Shown piece by piece: positions 1 through 7,637 of a stretch of 64,000 bases of DNA; the first letter of the stretch is position 1; every line of letters begins with the position of its first letter. Source of the stretch: an uncultured Bacteroidales bacterium (lineage in GTDB: Bacteria; Bacteroidota; Bacteroidia; Bacteroidales; Muribaculaceae); NCBI GenBank assembly GCA_902793405.1, contig CADBDH010000021.1, positions 20,600 through 84,599 of the forward strand, written 5' to 3'. The notes below the pieces were generated by a model that was given only the letters and a program-made list of their open reading frames with translations, was not told where the DNA came from and did not search any database. The position numbers and the translations under genes are program-made.

Positions 1-801
1 GCGTTCACCAGTGTCCTTGTCCGCCAGCGACACGGCAATATTCTTGGCCTCCACGATATCCTTCACATCGCGGCTGAACATCTTCAGGTCGGCAAGGTAA
101 CGCTGGTTGACTATGCCCATTGATGTCAGGTGCAGCGTCTTGATCAACCTATCGGCCTTTTCCAGATAAACAAGGGCACTGTCATTCTTATTGACTGCGG
201 CATAGGATCCCCCTATTGTTGACAAGCATGTCGCTATATAAAAGCTGTCGGGCACCTGCTGGAAGTGATACAGCGCTCGTTTCAAATAGATGATATCAGC
301 ACTGTCCATCACCAGATTATCGCGGTATAGGGAACCCATTCTCATATTGGCATAACCCAAATTAAAGTGGTCGCCCGGCGCAGCAACACTTGCCGCCTGC
401 TTGTAATAAGTGATGGCACCCTCGGGGTCGCCAAGCAAGTTAATGACCGCACCTTTATAGATATAAGATCGCGTCAGCTTCTCCTGCTCGCCTTCGTGAT
501 GCATATAATAGTCGAGGGCTACATTGATAATGCTGTCGCTCGTGATGTCCACATAGCAGCGGTACTGCGCCTGCGTCAGCAGCAGTGCATGATAGGCACG
601 GTCGCCCGCACTTGCCAGCTTGTCGCCATCAATGGCATTAAGCAAGCGCAGGGCACTGTCGGGGTCATTACTGCGCAAAACACTGTCGGCAGTGATGAGC
701 CGAGGGTCATAACGATTGGATTGACCATGGCAACCCCAAAAGACAAAGACCAACGCAAATAAAATTGGAATGATAACATGTGTTTTAGACTTCTTATCCA
801 T
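1..801 (-). CDS. TPR-repeat lipoprotein, C-terminus cut by window edge
   Basis: The frame is open from the ATG at 801 to the window edge, giving 267 codons. The N-terminus is a lipoprotein signal: Lys-rich start, hydrophobic stretch, then VFWGC with the lipid Cys near residue 24. The rest is helical with TPR-like units, for example the segment containing GDPEGAITYYKQAAS and the later ALYHFQQ and ALVYLEKA segments. Bacteroidales have many such lipoprotein TPR proteins, some with a C-terminal coiled coil and HTH domain acting as membrane-anchored regulators. The C-terminus is outside the window, so that role cannot be confirmed. It is divergent from the small secreted-protein genes starting at 1007. 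Confidence 0.75.
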   Translation of the reverse strand, partial: MDKKSKTHVIIPILFALVFVFWGCHGQSNRYDPRLITADSVLRSNDPDSALRLLNAIDGDKLASAGDRAYHALLLTQAQYRCYVDITSDSIINVALDYYMHHEGEQEKLTRSYIYKGAVINLLGDPEGAITYYKQAASVAAPGDHFNLGYANMRMGSLYRDNLVMDSADIIYLKRALYHFQQVPDSFYIATCLSTIGGSYAAVNKNDSALVYLEKADRLIKTLHLTSMGIVNQRYLADLKMFSRDVKDIVEAKNIAVSLADKDTGER

Positions 802-939
802 GACGGCAAAATTAGTAAAAAAACAAGAAAATACTGACGAAAAAACGGCTCGAAAGCCAAATATTACTTCACGTTACAAATTATTTTTTAATTAGCTGAT
901 AATCAGTACCCATTTTTCGAAGATGTTACATTATGTTAC

Positions 940-970
940 TTGCAAAGACCAACCGTTTTTCCTAACTTTG
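940..970 (+). promoter_or_regulatory. Bacteroidota-type promoter of the 1007 gene
   Basis: TTG at 940-942 as a -33 element and TAACTTTG at 963-970 as the -7 element, 20 bp apart, matching the primary sigma consensus (TTG/TTTG, about 19-21 bp, TAnnTTTG). The ATG follows 36 bp downstream. Confidence 0.65.
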
Positions 971-1006
971 TAAAGCAAAACAGCATTTTTAACCATAAAA
1001 TTCAAT

Positions 1007-1381
1007 ATGATGAAACGTTTCACATTATTGTCTTTTTTACTGTTCATGGCAATGCCTCTCTTTGCCGAAAACCATCAACATCCCATTATTCTTGAACATA
1101 AGGGCGGCCCGCGTGATGGAGTTCAGATGTACGACGATATGCCTGCGGCATATTATTGCTATGATATTAAGACACAGGAAATTACCATCGATGGTGGCGG
1201 AGTGGTGAGTTATTATGACGTGGAGATTTCCTCGCCAGTGACTAATACGGTCGAGGTCAGTACGCAGGTCGATGGCACCTACGACACCTTCAGCATCTCG
1301 TCCCTGCCAACAGGCACCCACGTCATCACCATCACTTCTCCCTCGGGCAATGTCTTTGAAGGAACCTTCACAATTTATTAG
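1007..1381 (+). CDS. small secreted protein, DUF3244-like
   Basis: 124 residues starting ATGATG, so 1007 or 1010 could be the start. A Sec signal peptide (MMKRFTLLSFLLFMAMPLFA) is followed by a mature chain of about 100 residues. It has alternating beta strands, a YYCYDIKTQEITIDG segment, and an Ig-like ending (SSLPTGTHVITITSPSGNV, then a terminal strand). This resembles the small DUF3244 family of secreted Bacteroidales proteins, whose function is unknown. It sits behind a clear promoter and ahead of another small secreted ORF. The family assignment is moderate; the secreted beta-sandwich character is visible directly. Confidence 0.7.
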   Translation: MMKRFTLLSFLLFMAMPLFAENHQHPIILEHKGGPRDGVQMYDDMPAAYYCYDIKTQEITIDGGGVVSYYDVEISSPVTNTVEVSTQVDGTYDTFSISSLPTGTHVITITSPSGNVFEGTFTIY

Positions 1382-1481
1382 TATAACATATTTATGCAAT
1401 AGGAGACTGAGATTTTCCCGATGAAATCAAAATCTGGAATTGTATTTATTAATCACTAGTTAATAATCTTAAATTTTTATT

Positions 1482-1673
1482 ATGAAGAAAAACTTATTTT
1501 TGGCAGTATTCTGCCTGCTGGCAAGCGCCAGCCCAGTGAGTGCCGCAAACTACTTCAGCCTGCGCACCGGGACTACCACACCTATCAACGACACGCTCCG
1601 CATTTCGCCAAATTTCGTGGGGACGGATTGCCCGATGTATGTATATGCACAACGAGTTGCCGATAAACCTTAA
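1482..1673 (+). pseudogene. truncated secreted protein N-terminus
   Basis: A 63-residue ORF with a good signal peptide (MKKNLFLAVFCLLASASPVSA, cleavage before ANYF), then only about 40 mature residues before a stop. The mature start (ANYFSLRTGTTTPINDTLRI) reads like the opening of a longer beta-rich secreted protein. A second reading frame overlaps the stop and continues briefly (MHNELPINLNPAS). That is consistent with an internal deletion or frameshift having cut a longer gene. It could also be a genuine short secreted peptide. The next gene starts 66 bp downstream and may have been part of the same secreted-protein cluster. Confidence 0.45.
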
Positions 1674-1739
1674 TCCCGCCAGCATCTGAGAAAACGAATT
1701 TTTTACTGACATTTATCAACCACTTAATTCACATGAATC

Positions 1740-2774
1740 ATGAAACGTATAAACTACTTTTTTAGTGTTGTGCTCATGTTGACGGCCTTTTCGCTGATGC
1801 CCGACAGAGCCGACGCCATACCCCAGTACGGGGATGTTGACATGAATATGGATGTCGAGATCGCCGACGTGGTTCGTTTGATAGACGACATCATCAGTGG
1901 AGAGCCCACTATCATGGACGACATTGATGGTGACCTGAATGTGAACATCACTGATGTCATCATCCTGATTGATTATCTGATGACCGGTCAGTGGACCTTT
2001 AACCTTTACTATCCCCCTGTCCCCGACAGTGCGATGGTCGTTACCGTCAACGGCGTGTCCTTCGCCATGATGCCCGTCAAGGGAGGAGTGTTTTACCCGT
2101 ATAAACATGGATTTGGCGACCATTCAGAAACTAATACTCAAGTGACCCTGAGCGACTTCTACATAGGCATGACCGAGGTGACCGTCGACTTGTGGGAGGC
2201 TGTGATGGGCAGCCGTGCGTCATGCTCCTTGAGGTACTGGGCCAAGCCTAACGAACCTGTGGTTTTCGTCTCATGGTGGCAATGCAAGGAATTTATTGAC
2301 AAACTTAACGAGCTCACAGGAATGGAGTTCCACTTGCCCACGACAGACCAGTGGGGATATGCCGCCACAGGGGGACTATGGTCACACGATTACCGCTATG
2401 CAGGCAGCAACGAACTCGACGAGGTGGCCTGGCATAGCAGCAACACACCCCTACTGCATCAACGGTACGATGAAAAATGGCCCGGGCATGGCTATACCAT
2501 GCCAGTGGGCTTGAAAAAGCCCAACGAACTGGGTCTCTATGACATGAGCGGCAACATGATGGAGTTTTTGGCAATGTCTAATCGTGGCTGGGGAGACACG
2601 TATACGGAGGACGTGCCATCCGATTATCGTTTTGCCGAGGCGGCTGGTGGAGGTCTCTTTTCAGACACGATGTTTTGTGAAGTCTACGAGAGAAAAACTT
2701 TCAAAAACGTGAATTTGACCCATACAGATTGCGGCCTTCGACTGGCGCTCCAGGCGTCTTCTCTGAACCGCTAG
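1740..2774 (+). CDS. secreted dockerin-like plus formylglycine-enzyme-like (SUMF1) protein
   Basis: 344 residues. A signal peptide ends near RADA. Residues about 30-80 hold two dockerin type I-like calcium-loop and helix repeats (DVDMNMDVEIADVVRLIDD and DIDGDLNVNITDVIILIDY). Residues about 95-340 form a FGE/SUMF1-type domain, shown by FYIGMTEVTVDLWEAVMG, the WWQCKEFIDKLN helix, FHLPTTDQWGYAATGG, ELGLYDMSGNMMEF and the ending CGLRLAL. The catalytic-cysteine region has one Cys (MFCEVYER) and then TDCG, so the classical Cys pair is not intact. Many bacterial members of this fold are not sulfatase activators. Dockerin at the N-terminus is unusual; in cellulosomes it recruits proteins to cohesins, and no cohesin is visible here. 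A secreted binding or adaptor role is inferred. Confidence 0.8.
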   Translation: MKRINYFFSVVLMLTAFSLMPDRADAIPQYGDVDMNMDVEIADVVRLIDDIISGEPTIMDDIDGDLNVNITDVIILIDYLMTGQWTFNLYYPPVPDSAMVVTVNGVSFAMMPVKGGVFYPYKHGFGDHSETNTQVTLSDFYIGMTEVTVDLWEAVMGSRASCSLRYWAKPNEPVVFVSWWQCKEFIDKLNELTGMEFHLPTTDQWGYAATGGLWSHDYRYAGSNELDEVAWHSSNTPLLHQRYDEKWPGHGYTMPVGLKKPNELGLYDMSGNMMEFLAMSNRGWGDTYTEDVPSDYRFAEAAGGGLFSDTMFCEVYERKTFKNVNLTHTDCGLRLALQASSLNR

Positions 2775-2863
2775 TCGGGACATTGCCCCCCTTGGCAGCA
2801 TTCAACGCACGCCCGTGCTCGCAGTCTAGTGATACTCGCTGCTTAGGACTTTATGATTAGAGA

Positions 2864-2889
2864 AAAGCAGGCGCACGCGCCTGCTTTTT
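2864..2889 (+). terminator. rho-independent terminator
   Basis: Perfect 8-bp stem AGCAGGCG / CGCCTGCT with loop CACG, followed by TTTT. It lies about 90 bp downstream of the dockerin-FGE gene. Confidence 0.8.
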
Positions 2890-3332
2890 GTCATGGACAA
2901 TAGCTCCCGTATCACCTATCTTTGCCAGCAAAAAACGAACGAGACAAAGCCATGAACACACAAAAACATATCAGAAACACAACGCACTGAAAACCAGTGA
3001 ATTGTAAAAATATTTAACATTTATTATAAATCCCCCCGCACCTTTTTCAGTCAACTGGCACAACTTGGCGACCTGGCGTGAGACCCAAGGAAGCGGATGC
3101 CTTCGTATCATTCGTAAAAATTCGCAGACAGTTAAAGGTTTGTCGATTAAAAAACTTCGCGGCTTAGCGTCTTAGCATAGTGCCAAGAGCGCGGATACCC
3201 AAAAAAAAGGTTGTTACCGTTGTTTAACCAGTCAATTTGTTATAGTTGTTTGAAAAACGTAGCGCGAGGCCCAAGTGCGGATTAATAAAAAGTTGTTTGG
3301 AGTTGTCCAAGTTGTCTTCAATAATGCTAGCG
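2890..3332. other. intergenic stretch with GTTGTTT-rich part
   Basis: No supported gene. A TATCTTTG box at 2917-2924 resembles a -7 element but leads only to a 12-codon frame. Bases about 3208-3320 carry several GTTGTT/GTTGTTTG units, similar to the CAAACAAC array near 24.2 kb. Probably a decayed gene plus repeat sequence. Confidence 0.4.
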
Positions 3333-4088
3333 TCACTTGTAGAAGGTGATCCAGTTGGTGCAGTAGCGGGATTTCTCGGCAACGGGGTGGATTTCATGGA
3401 CCTGGCCGTCGGTGTCGCGCCACCAGGAGTGGTTCCAGCCGGCGCCCATGTCCATGTACAGGGCATATTGAGGGCCGAACTGCTCCAGCAGGTCAACAAA
3501 CTGTTCGTAGCTCACCTCGTCGCGGCTATCGACGACGCACAGGCGGCCGTCTTTCTCGCACAGGGCGCGGTACTTGTTCACGCCCTCGCGCCACAGAGGA
3601 CGGATGCTCTCGCCATTATATATAATGATGGCCTGGCCAAAACCCATGCCACCGGCCTGGGCCACACTGTCGAGCAGTTCGCCATAGTCGCCATTGACAA
3701 ACTCCCAAGTCGTGTCGCCAAACCAGGCGAAAGCGCCGCTGTTGTCCAGGCACTTGGCACCCTTGTAACGCTTGCCGCCACTCACGTGGTCGCCATCGAT
3801 GTTGCTGTGGGCAAACTCATCAAGCAACTCGTGGGTGAAGGCTGCCTCGGCACAAAAGACGACGCTGTCATCGTCCTGGGAGGGCATCTGTCCGCACACG
3901 AGGTCGATGCGGCCGAATTGCGGATAGTAAGCGATGAGTCCAGCCACTGTTGAGTCATCGATGATGACATTCTCTTGCGCGGAAATAGTGTCGTTATTGG
4001 CCATAGTCTGTTTAGAAGATTTACCGCCACAGCAGCAGCACAACAGCACTGCCAGCACGGGTAAAAGAAAGCGGAGAGTCTTGCTCAT
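3333..4088 (-). CDS. lipoprotein, possible phosphodiester-glycosidase-like (DUF2233) domain
   Basis: 251 residues. The signal peptide ends in a run of Cys (LLCCCCGG), so it is a predicted lipoprotein. The mature part has a VVFCAEAAFTHELL segment, a HVSGGKRYKG motif, GMGFGQAIIIYNGE, a short VDSRDEVSYEQF helix and YALYMDMGAGWNHSWWR. This layout resembles the NAGPA/DUF2233 fold, where a late GG/GD loop holds the active site, but the match is weak. It starts 29 bp after lgt on the same strand and probably shares its promoter. Function unknown; a surface or periplasmic lipoprotein is the safe reading. Confidence 0.6.
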   Translation of the reverse strand: MSKTLRFLLPVLAVLLCCCCGGKSSKQTMANNDTISAQENVIIDDSTVAGLIAYYPQFGRIDLVCGQMPSQDDDSVVFCAEAAFTHELLDEFAHSNIDGDHVSGGKRYKGAKCLDNSGAFAWFGDTTWEFVNGDYGELLDSVAQAGGMGFGQAIIIYNGESIRPLWREGVNKYRALCEKDGRLCVVDSRDEVSYEQFVDLLEQFGPQYALYMDMGAGWNHSWWRDTDGQVHEIHPVAEKSRYCTNWITFYK

Positions 4089-4117
4089 TATGCAATGGTG
4101 TTTATGAATTATACTTG

Positions 4118-5002
4118 TTATTTTCCCTTGGTCTTCTCATCGGCAAAGCGGTCGGGGTACTCCAACGGCACGCGCGGACGGCGTAAGGCCCTAACCACCA
4201 GCCAAATGCCGAGCAGGATGAACGGGATGCTCAATAGCTGGCCCTGGTCGAGACCCCAGTTGGCACGCATGGCGATTTCCCACGGTTCCTGCACATTCTT
4301 GATGTACTCGATGAAGAAACGCGGCACAAAGATGCCCAGCATGAACACGCCAAAGATGAGTCCCTCGCGCTCCTGGCAACGCCAGCGCCAGTACATCAAC
4401 ATGCAAACGGCAAAGGTCAACAGGTAGAAAGCGGCCTCATAGATCTGCGTCGGGTGGCTCGGAGCCGAGAACACCGGCTCGGCGCCCTGCATCCACTGGC
4501 CCAGATTCTCCACAAAGCGGAAACCCCACGGCATCGAGGTCTCGCCACCGTAAATCTCATGGTTCATCAGGTTGCCGATGCGGATGAGCGCCGCCACAAA
4601 GCCCACAGGCACCACCAGACGGTCAAACGTCCACAGCATGGGCTTGCGGGTCACATAGCGGCTATAGAGCCAAATGGCGATCATAATGCCCAACGTGCCG
4701 CCGTGACTGGCCAGACCGCCCTCCCAAATCTTGGGAATCTCGCCCAGATGCTGCGAGTAGTATCCCCAATCGTAGAAAAAGACATGGCCTAGCCTGGCGC
4801 CTAAAATCGTTGCCACCACCACATAGATGAACAGGCTGCCCACCCAACTCTCTTTAGCTCCCTCGTGACGGAAGATGCGGTAAACGATCTCATAACCCAC
4901 CAGAAAACCGATGGCAAACATCAGTCCATACCACCTGACGGTGACAGAACCGAATTGAAACAGGACTGGACTAGCGGTCCAATTGATAGTATCTAGTATC
5001 AT
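4118..5002 (-). CDS. lgt: prolipoprotein diacylglyceryl transferase
   Basis: 294 residues, normal for Lgt. This inner-membrane enzyme moves diacylglycerol from phosphatidylglycerol to the lipobox Cys of prolipoproteins, the first step of lipoprotein maturation. About seven hydrophobic segments are visible. Family motifs are present in order: VRWYGLMFAIGF, GARLGHVFFYDW, GGLASHGGTLG, the signature RIGNLMNHEIYG near residue 150, HPTQIYEA and a C-terminal RFFIEYIKNVQ. Substrates abound in this window, including all the SusD proteins. It is divergent from obg, and the two promoters overlap between about 5030 and 5080. Confidence 0.96.
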   Translation of the reverse strand: MILDTINWTASPVLFQFGSVTVRWYGLMFAIGFLVGYEIVYRIFRHEGAKESWVGSLFIYVVVATILGARLGHVFFYDWGYYSQHLGEIPKIWEGGLASHGGTLGIMIAIWLYSRYVTRKPMLWTFDRLVVPVGFVAALIRIGNLMNHEIYGGETSMPWGFRFVENLGQWMQGAEPVFSAPSHPTQIYEAAFYLLTFAVCMLMYWRWRCQEREGLIFGVFMLGIFVPRFFIEYIKNVQEPWEIAMRANWGLDQGQLLSIPFILLGIWLVVRALRRPRVPLEYPDRFADEKTKGK

Positions 5003-5032
5003 ACTGATTGTTTATTGACTTAGTTTAGATGG

Positions 5033-5040
5033 CAAAGGTA
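5033..5040 (-). promoter_or_regulatory. -7 element of lgt promoter
   Basis: Reads TACCTTTG on the minus strand, 31 bp upstream of the lgt ATG. It lies just upstream of the obg -7 box, so the two promoters are back to back. Confidence 0.6.
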
Positions 5041-5071
5041 GCAAGAATTTTCCAATCAAGTGAAAAAATAG

Positions 5072-5079
5072 TATCTTTG
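5072..5079 (+). promoter_or_regulatory. -7 element of obg promoter
   Basis: TATCTTTG, 21 bp upstream of the chosen obg ATG at 5101. This position rules out the longer frame start at 5029, which would precede the transcription start. Confidence 0.65.
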
Positions 5080-5100
5080 CAAAAAATAATACAGACAGTT

Positions 5101-6315
5101 ATGGCAGAAAGCAATTTTATCGACTACGTGAAAATCCTGTGCCGCAGTGGCAAGGGCGGCAGGGGATCGGCCCATCTGCACCGCGCCAAGTATGTGCCCA
5201 AGGGCGGACCTGACGGCGGCGACGGCGGTCGCGGTGGCCACATCTTCCTGAAGGGCAACCGCAACCTGTGGACCCTCATCCACTTGAAGTACCAGCGCCA
5301 CGTGTTCGCCACCGACGGTCAAGCCGGCGGTGAGAACCAGTGCACCGGCAAGGACGGCGAGGACCGCACCATCGAGGTGCCCTGCGGAACGGCTGTCTAT
5401 GATGCCGAAACCGGACAATTCCTGTGTGACGTGACCGAGGACGGCCAGATCGTGCGTCTGCTGCGCGGCGGCCGCGGTGGCCAGGGCAACCAGCACTTCA
5501 AGACGGCGACACGGCAGACGCCGCGTTTTGCCCAACCTGGTGAACCCGGCGTCGAGAAAGCCGTCATCCTGGAGTTGAAACTGCTGGCCGACGTGGGTCT
5601 CGTGGGTTTCCCCAATGCGGGTAAATCGACACTGCTCAGCGTCATCAGCGCTGCCAAGCCCAAAATTGCCAACTACCCCTTCACGACGCTGGAGCCCAAC
5701 CTGGGCATCGTGTCCTACCGTGGCCAGCAATCCTTTGTCATGGCCGACATCCCCGGCATTATCGAGGGAGCCAGCGAGGGCCGCGGACTTGGCCTGCGTT
5801 TCCTTCGCCACATCGAGCGCAACGCCGTGTTGCTGTTCATGATACCAGCCGACAGCGATGACATCCGCAAGGAGTACGACATCCTGTGCCACGAGTTGGA
5901 GACGTTCAACCCCGACCTGGTGGAGAAACCCCGTGTGCTCGCCATCACCAAGTGCGACATGCTGGACGAGGAACTCATCGAGCAGATGCGCCCCGAAGTG
6001 CCTGACGATATTCCCCACGTATTCATTTCGAGTGTTGCCCAAATGGGCCTGACCGAACTCAAGGACCTGTTGTGGCGAACCATCAACGATGAGCGCAACC
6101 GCATCCCCGAAACGCCCACCCATCACGACCTGGACGCCAGACATCGCGAGCAGGCCGAAGACAATTTCATCTTTGGCGCCGAAGACCTCGACGACGAGGC
6201 ACCCGATGCCGGCGGCAAGATGGTGGACTCGGGCGGCAAGCAATGGAGCGAAGAATACTGGGAAAGCGACTACGAGGACGAGAACAAGGACTTCCAAGTC
6301 GTCAGTGATGATTAA
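5101..6315 (+). CDS. obg: Obg family GTPase
   Basis: 404 residues from the ATG at 5101 ([12 protein letters not shown]), the conserved Obg start. The in-frame upstream extension lacks homology. The glycine-rich Obg domain (residues 1-155: [29 protein letters not shown]) precedes the G domain. That has G1 GFPNAGKST near 168, switch [11 protein letters not shown] near 214, and TKCD near 283. The C-terminal extension is acidic and variable, with no clear TGS domain. Obg GTPases assist 50S ribosome assembly and couple growth to stress signals. It converges on the kinase gene at 6494 across a shared terminator. Confidence 0.96.
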   Translation: MAESNFIDYVKILCRSGKGGRGSAHLHRAKYVPKGGPDGGDGGRGGHIFLKGNRNLWTLIHLKYQRHVFATDGQAGGENQCTGKDGEDRTIEVPCGTAVYDAETGQFLCDVTEDGQIVRLLRGGRGGQGNQHFKTATRQTPRFAQPGEPGVEKAVILELKLLADVGLVGFPNAGKSTLLSVISAAKPKIANYPFTTLEPNLGIVSYRGQQSFVMADIPGIIEGASEGRGLGLRFLRHIERNAVLLFMIPADSDDIRKEYDILCHELETFNPDLVEKPRVLAITKCDMLDEELIEQMRPEVPDDIPHVFISSVAQMGLTELKDLLWRTINDERNRIPETPTHHDLDARHREQAEDNFIFGAEDLDDEAPDAGGKMVDSGGKQWSEEYWESDYEDENKDFQVVSDD

Positions 6316-6337
6316 TACAAGTGGTGCAAAAGCGCCA

Positions 6338-6462
6338 CTTGTGGTCTAGGGTCTAGGGTTTAGAGTTTAGGGAGGCATCCGCATTCTTGATTCTCGCTTC
6401 TCTAAGCTCTAAGCTTTAAGCTCTAAACTGTTCGCGCCAGCGAACATCAAAGACCCTAGACT
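6338..6462. repeat. heptamer-rich fold-back spacer
   Basis: The arms GGTCTAGGGTCT and AGACCCTAGAC pair at the outside, and GTTTAGAG pairs with CTCTAAAC inside. CTAAGCTCTAAG-type units and a short GTTCGC/GCGAAC hairpin also occur. The composition matches the spacers between the susC and susD genes. Confidence 0.55.
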
Positions 6463-6492
6463 AAAAAACGGACTTTTTCAAGTCCGTTTTTT
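6463..6492. terminator. bidirectional terminator between obg and the kinase gene
   Basis: AAAAAACGGACTT paired with AAGTCCGTTTTTT around a TTTC loop. It has T-runs on both strands and serves the two convergent genes. Confidence 0.85.
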
Positions 6493-6493
6493 A

Positions 6494-7537
6494 TTATTTC
6501 CCTTCGTTGCTGAGCAGGAATCGCCGTTTGGGGGCTATGGCGACGAAATCATCATGGGTTAACGGGGCTATGCGTTCCAGCATGCGGCCTAAGCGCCTTG
6601 CCATGTCATACTCTTCGGGTTCACTCTCAGGAACCTCTTTGAGCAGCTGGAGCACGCGGGGCTTGATGGCCGAGAACTCAAACACCATCGACGTGTTGAA
6701 CCAGGCATCGGCATGGCTGGCAAACGGCAAAATCCACATGTGCTCGCCACGCAACACACCCGGCCACCACTGCAGCGTCTGCAACGCGCTGGCGCCACGG
6801 CTGTTGAAGTCACGGTAGATGCGGCGCAACAGGCGGTTATCGTGTTCGCCAAGCCCTGTTTTCTCGCCATAATAGATGGTTGCCTGGGCTGTGACAAAAA
6901 GCTTGAATTTCAACTCATCGTCAATGTCGGCGATGAGCTGGGGATTGAGGGCATGCAGACCCTCGAGGAACAGGAGGCTGTTGTTCTCGAGCTTGAGTGT
7001 GTTGCCGCGATAGATGCGTTCGCCCTTGACATAGTCATAGGTGGGCATCGACACTTGGTCACCCGACAGCAGACTGGCCACATCGCGACTCAACTGCTTC
7101 ACGTCCAACCCATAGAACGACTCATAATCAATGTTGCCGTTCATGTCCAGCGGACGCTGGTCCAGATTGAGGAAATAGTTGTCGAGCGACACTACACAAG
7201 GCTGGATGCCGTTGTCACGCAACATGTGGTTAAGGAAGCGTGACGTGGTGGTCTTGCCTGAGCAGGACGGGCCGGCCACAAGCACCATGCGCAGTCCTTC
7301 CTGGCGGAAACGGCGTGTGATTTCGGATGTGATGCGCTCCAAACGGCGGCTGTGCTGGAATTCGTCCTCGGCAATCAGGTCGGGCGCATAACCCTGTGAG
7401 ATGACGTCGTTAAAGAGCGAGACGCCGTCTTGCCCTTGCGACTCCATCCTGCGGATTGTTCCACAAAACTCTTCCAGTGTCATGTGCTGCTTGCCACTGG
7501 GCTGTTGTGCTACCGCATTTGCTGCATTCTCAATCAT
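6494..7537 (-). CDS. uridine-kinase-like P-loop nucleoside kinase, short form
   Basis: 347 residues. The Walker A motif GPSCSGKTTTS lies near residue 90, followed by SLDNYFLNLDQRP, YDYVKGER, LLFLEGLHALNP and NRLLRRIYRDFNSRGASA. These are the landmarks of the uridine kinase/phosphoribulokinase fold. It is clearly a paralogue of the 561-residue kinase at 7638-9323 but lacks that protein's N-terminal TGS and tRNA-synthetase-like region. Both genes run in the same direction 100 bp apart, separated by a strong hairpin. Expected reaction: NTP-dependent phosphorylation of a nucleoside or related small molecule; the substrate is not determinable here. Confidence 0.85.
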   Translation of the reverse strand: MIENAANAVAQQPSGKQHMTLEEFCGTIRRMESQGQDGVSLFNDVISQGYAPDLIAEDEFQHSRRLERITSEITRRFRQEGLRMVLVAGPSCSGKTTTSRFLNHMLRDNGIQPCVVSLDNYFLNLDQRPLDMNGNIDYESFYGLDVKQLSRDVASLLSGDQVSMPTYDYVKGERIYRGNTLKLENNSLLFLEGLHALNPQLIADIDDELKFKLFVTAQATIYYGEKTGLGEHDNRLLRRIYRDFNSRGASALQTLQWWPGVLRGEHMWILPFASHADAWFNTSMVFEFSAIKPRVLQLLKEVPESEPEEYDMARRLGRMLERIAPLTHDDFVAIAPKRRFLLSNEGK

Positions 7538-7594
7538 TTGTCGTGTCTTTATTGTTTTGTTGTTGTTGATTTCAATATCATGCTATATGAACGG

Positions 7595-7629
7595 CGTGGG
7601 CCCTATTGCGCATCACAATAGGGCCCACG
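7595..7629 (-). terminator. 14-bp hairpin between the two kinase genes
   Basis: CGTGGGCCCTATTG pairs perfectly with CAATAGGGCCCACG around a 7-nt loop. There is no clear T-run on the minus strand, so it may be a partial terminator or an mRNA-processing hairpin that sets the level of the downstream kinase. Confidence 0.55.
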
Positions 7630-7637
7630 TGGTCTCG

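Noticed and set aside
1740-2774. Active sulfatase-activating enzyme
   Set aside because: The expected catalytic Cys pair is not intact, and no sulfatase gene is nearby.
5056-6297. 413-codon minus-strand frame opposite obg
   Set aside because: Obg motifs on the plus strand are unambiguous; the antisense frame overlaps divergent promoters.
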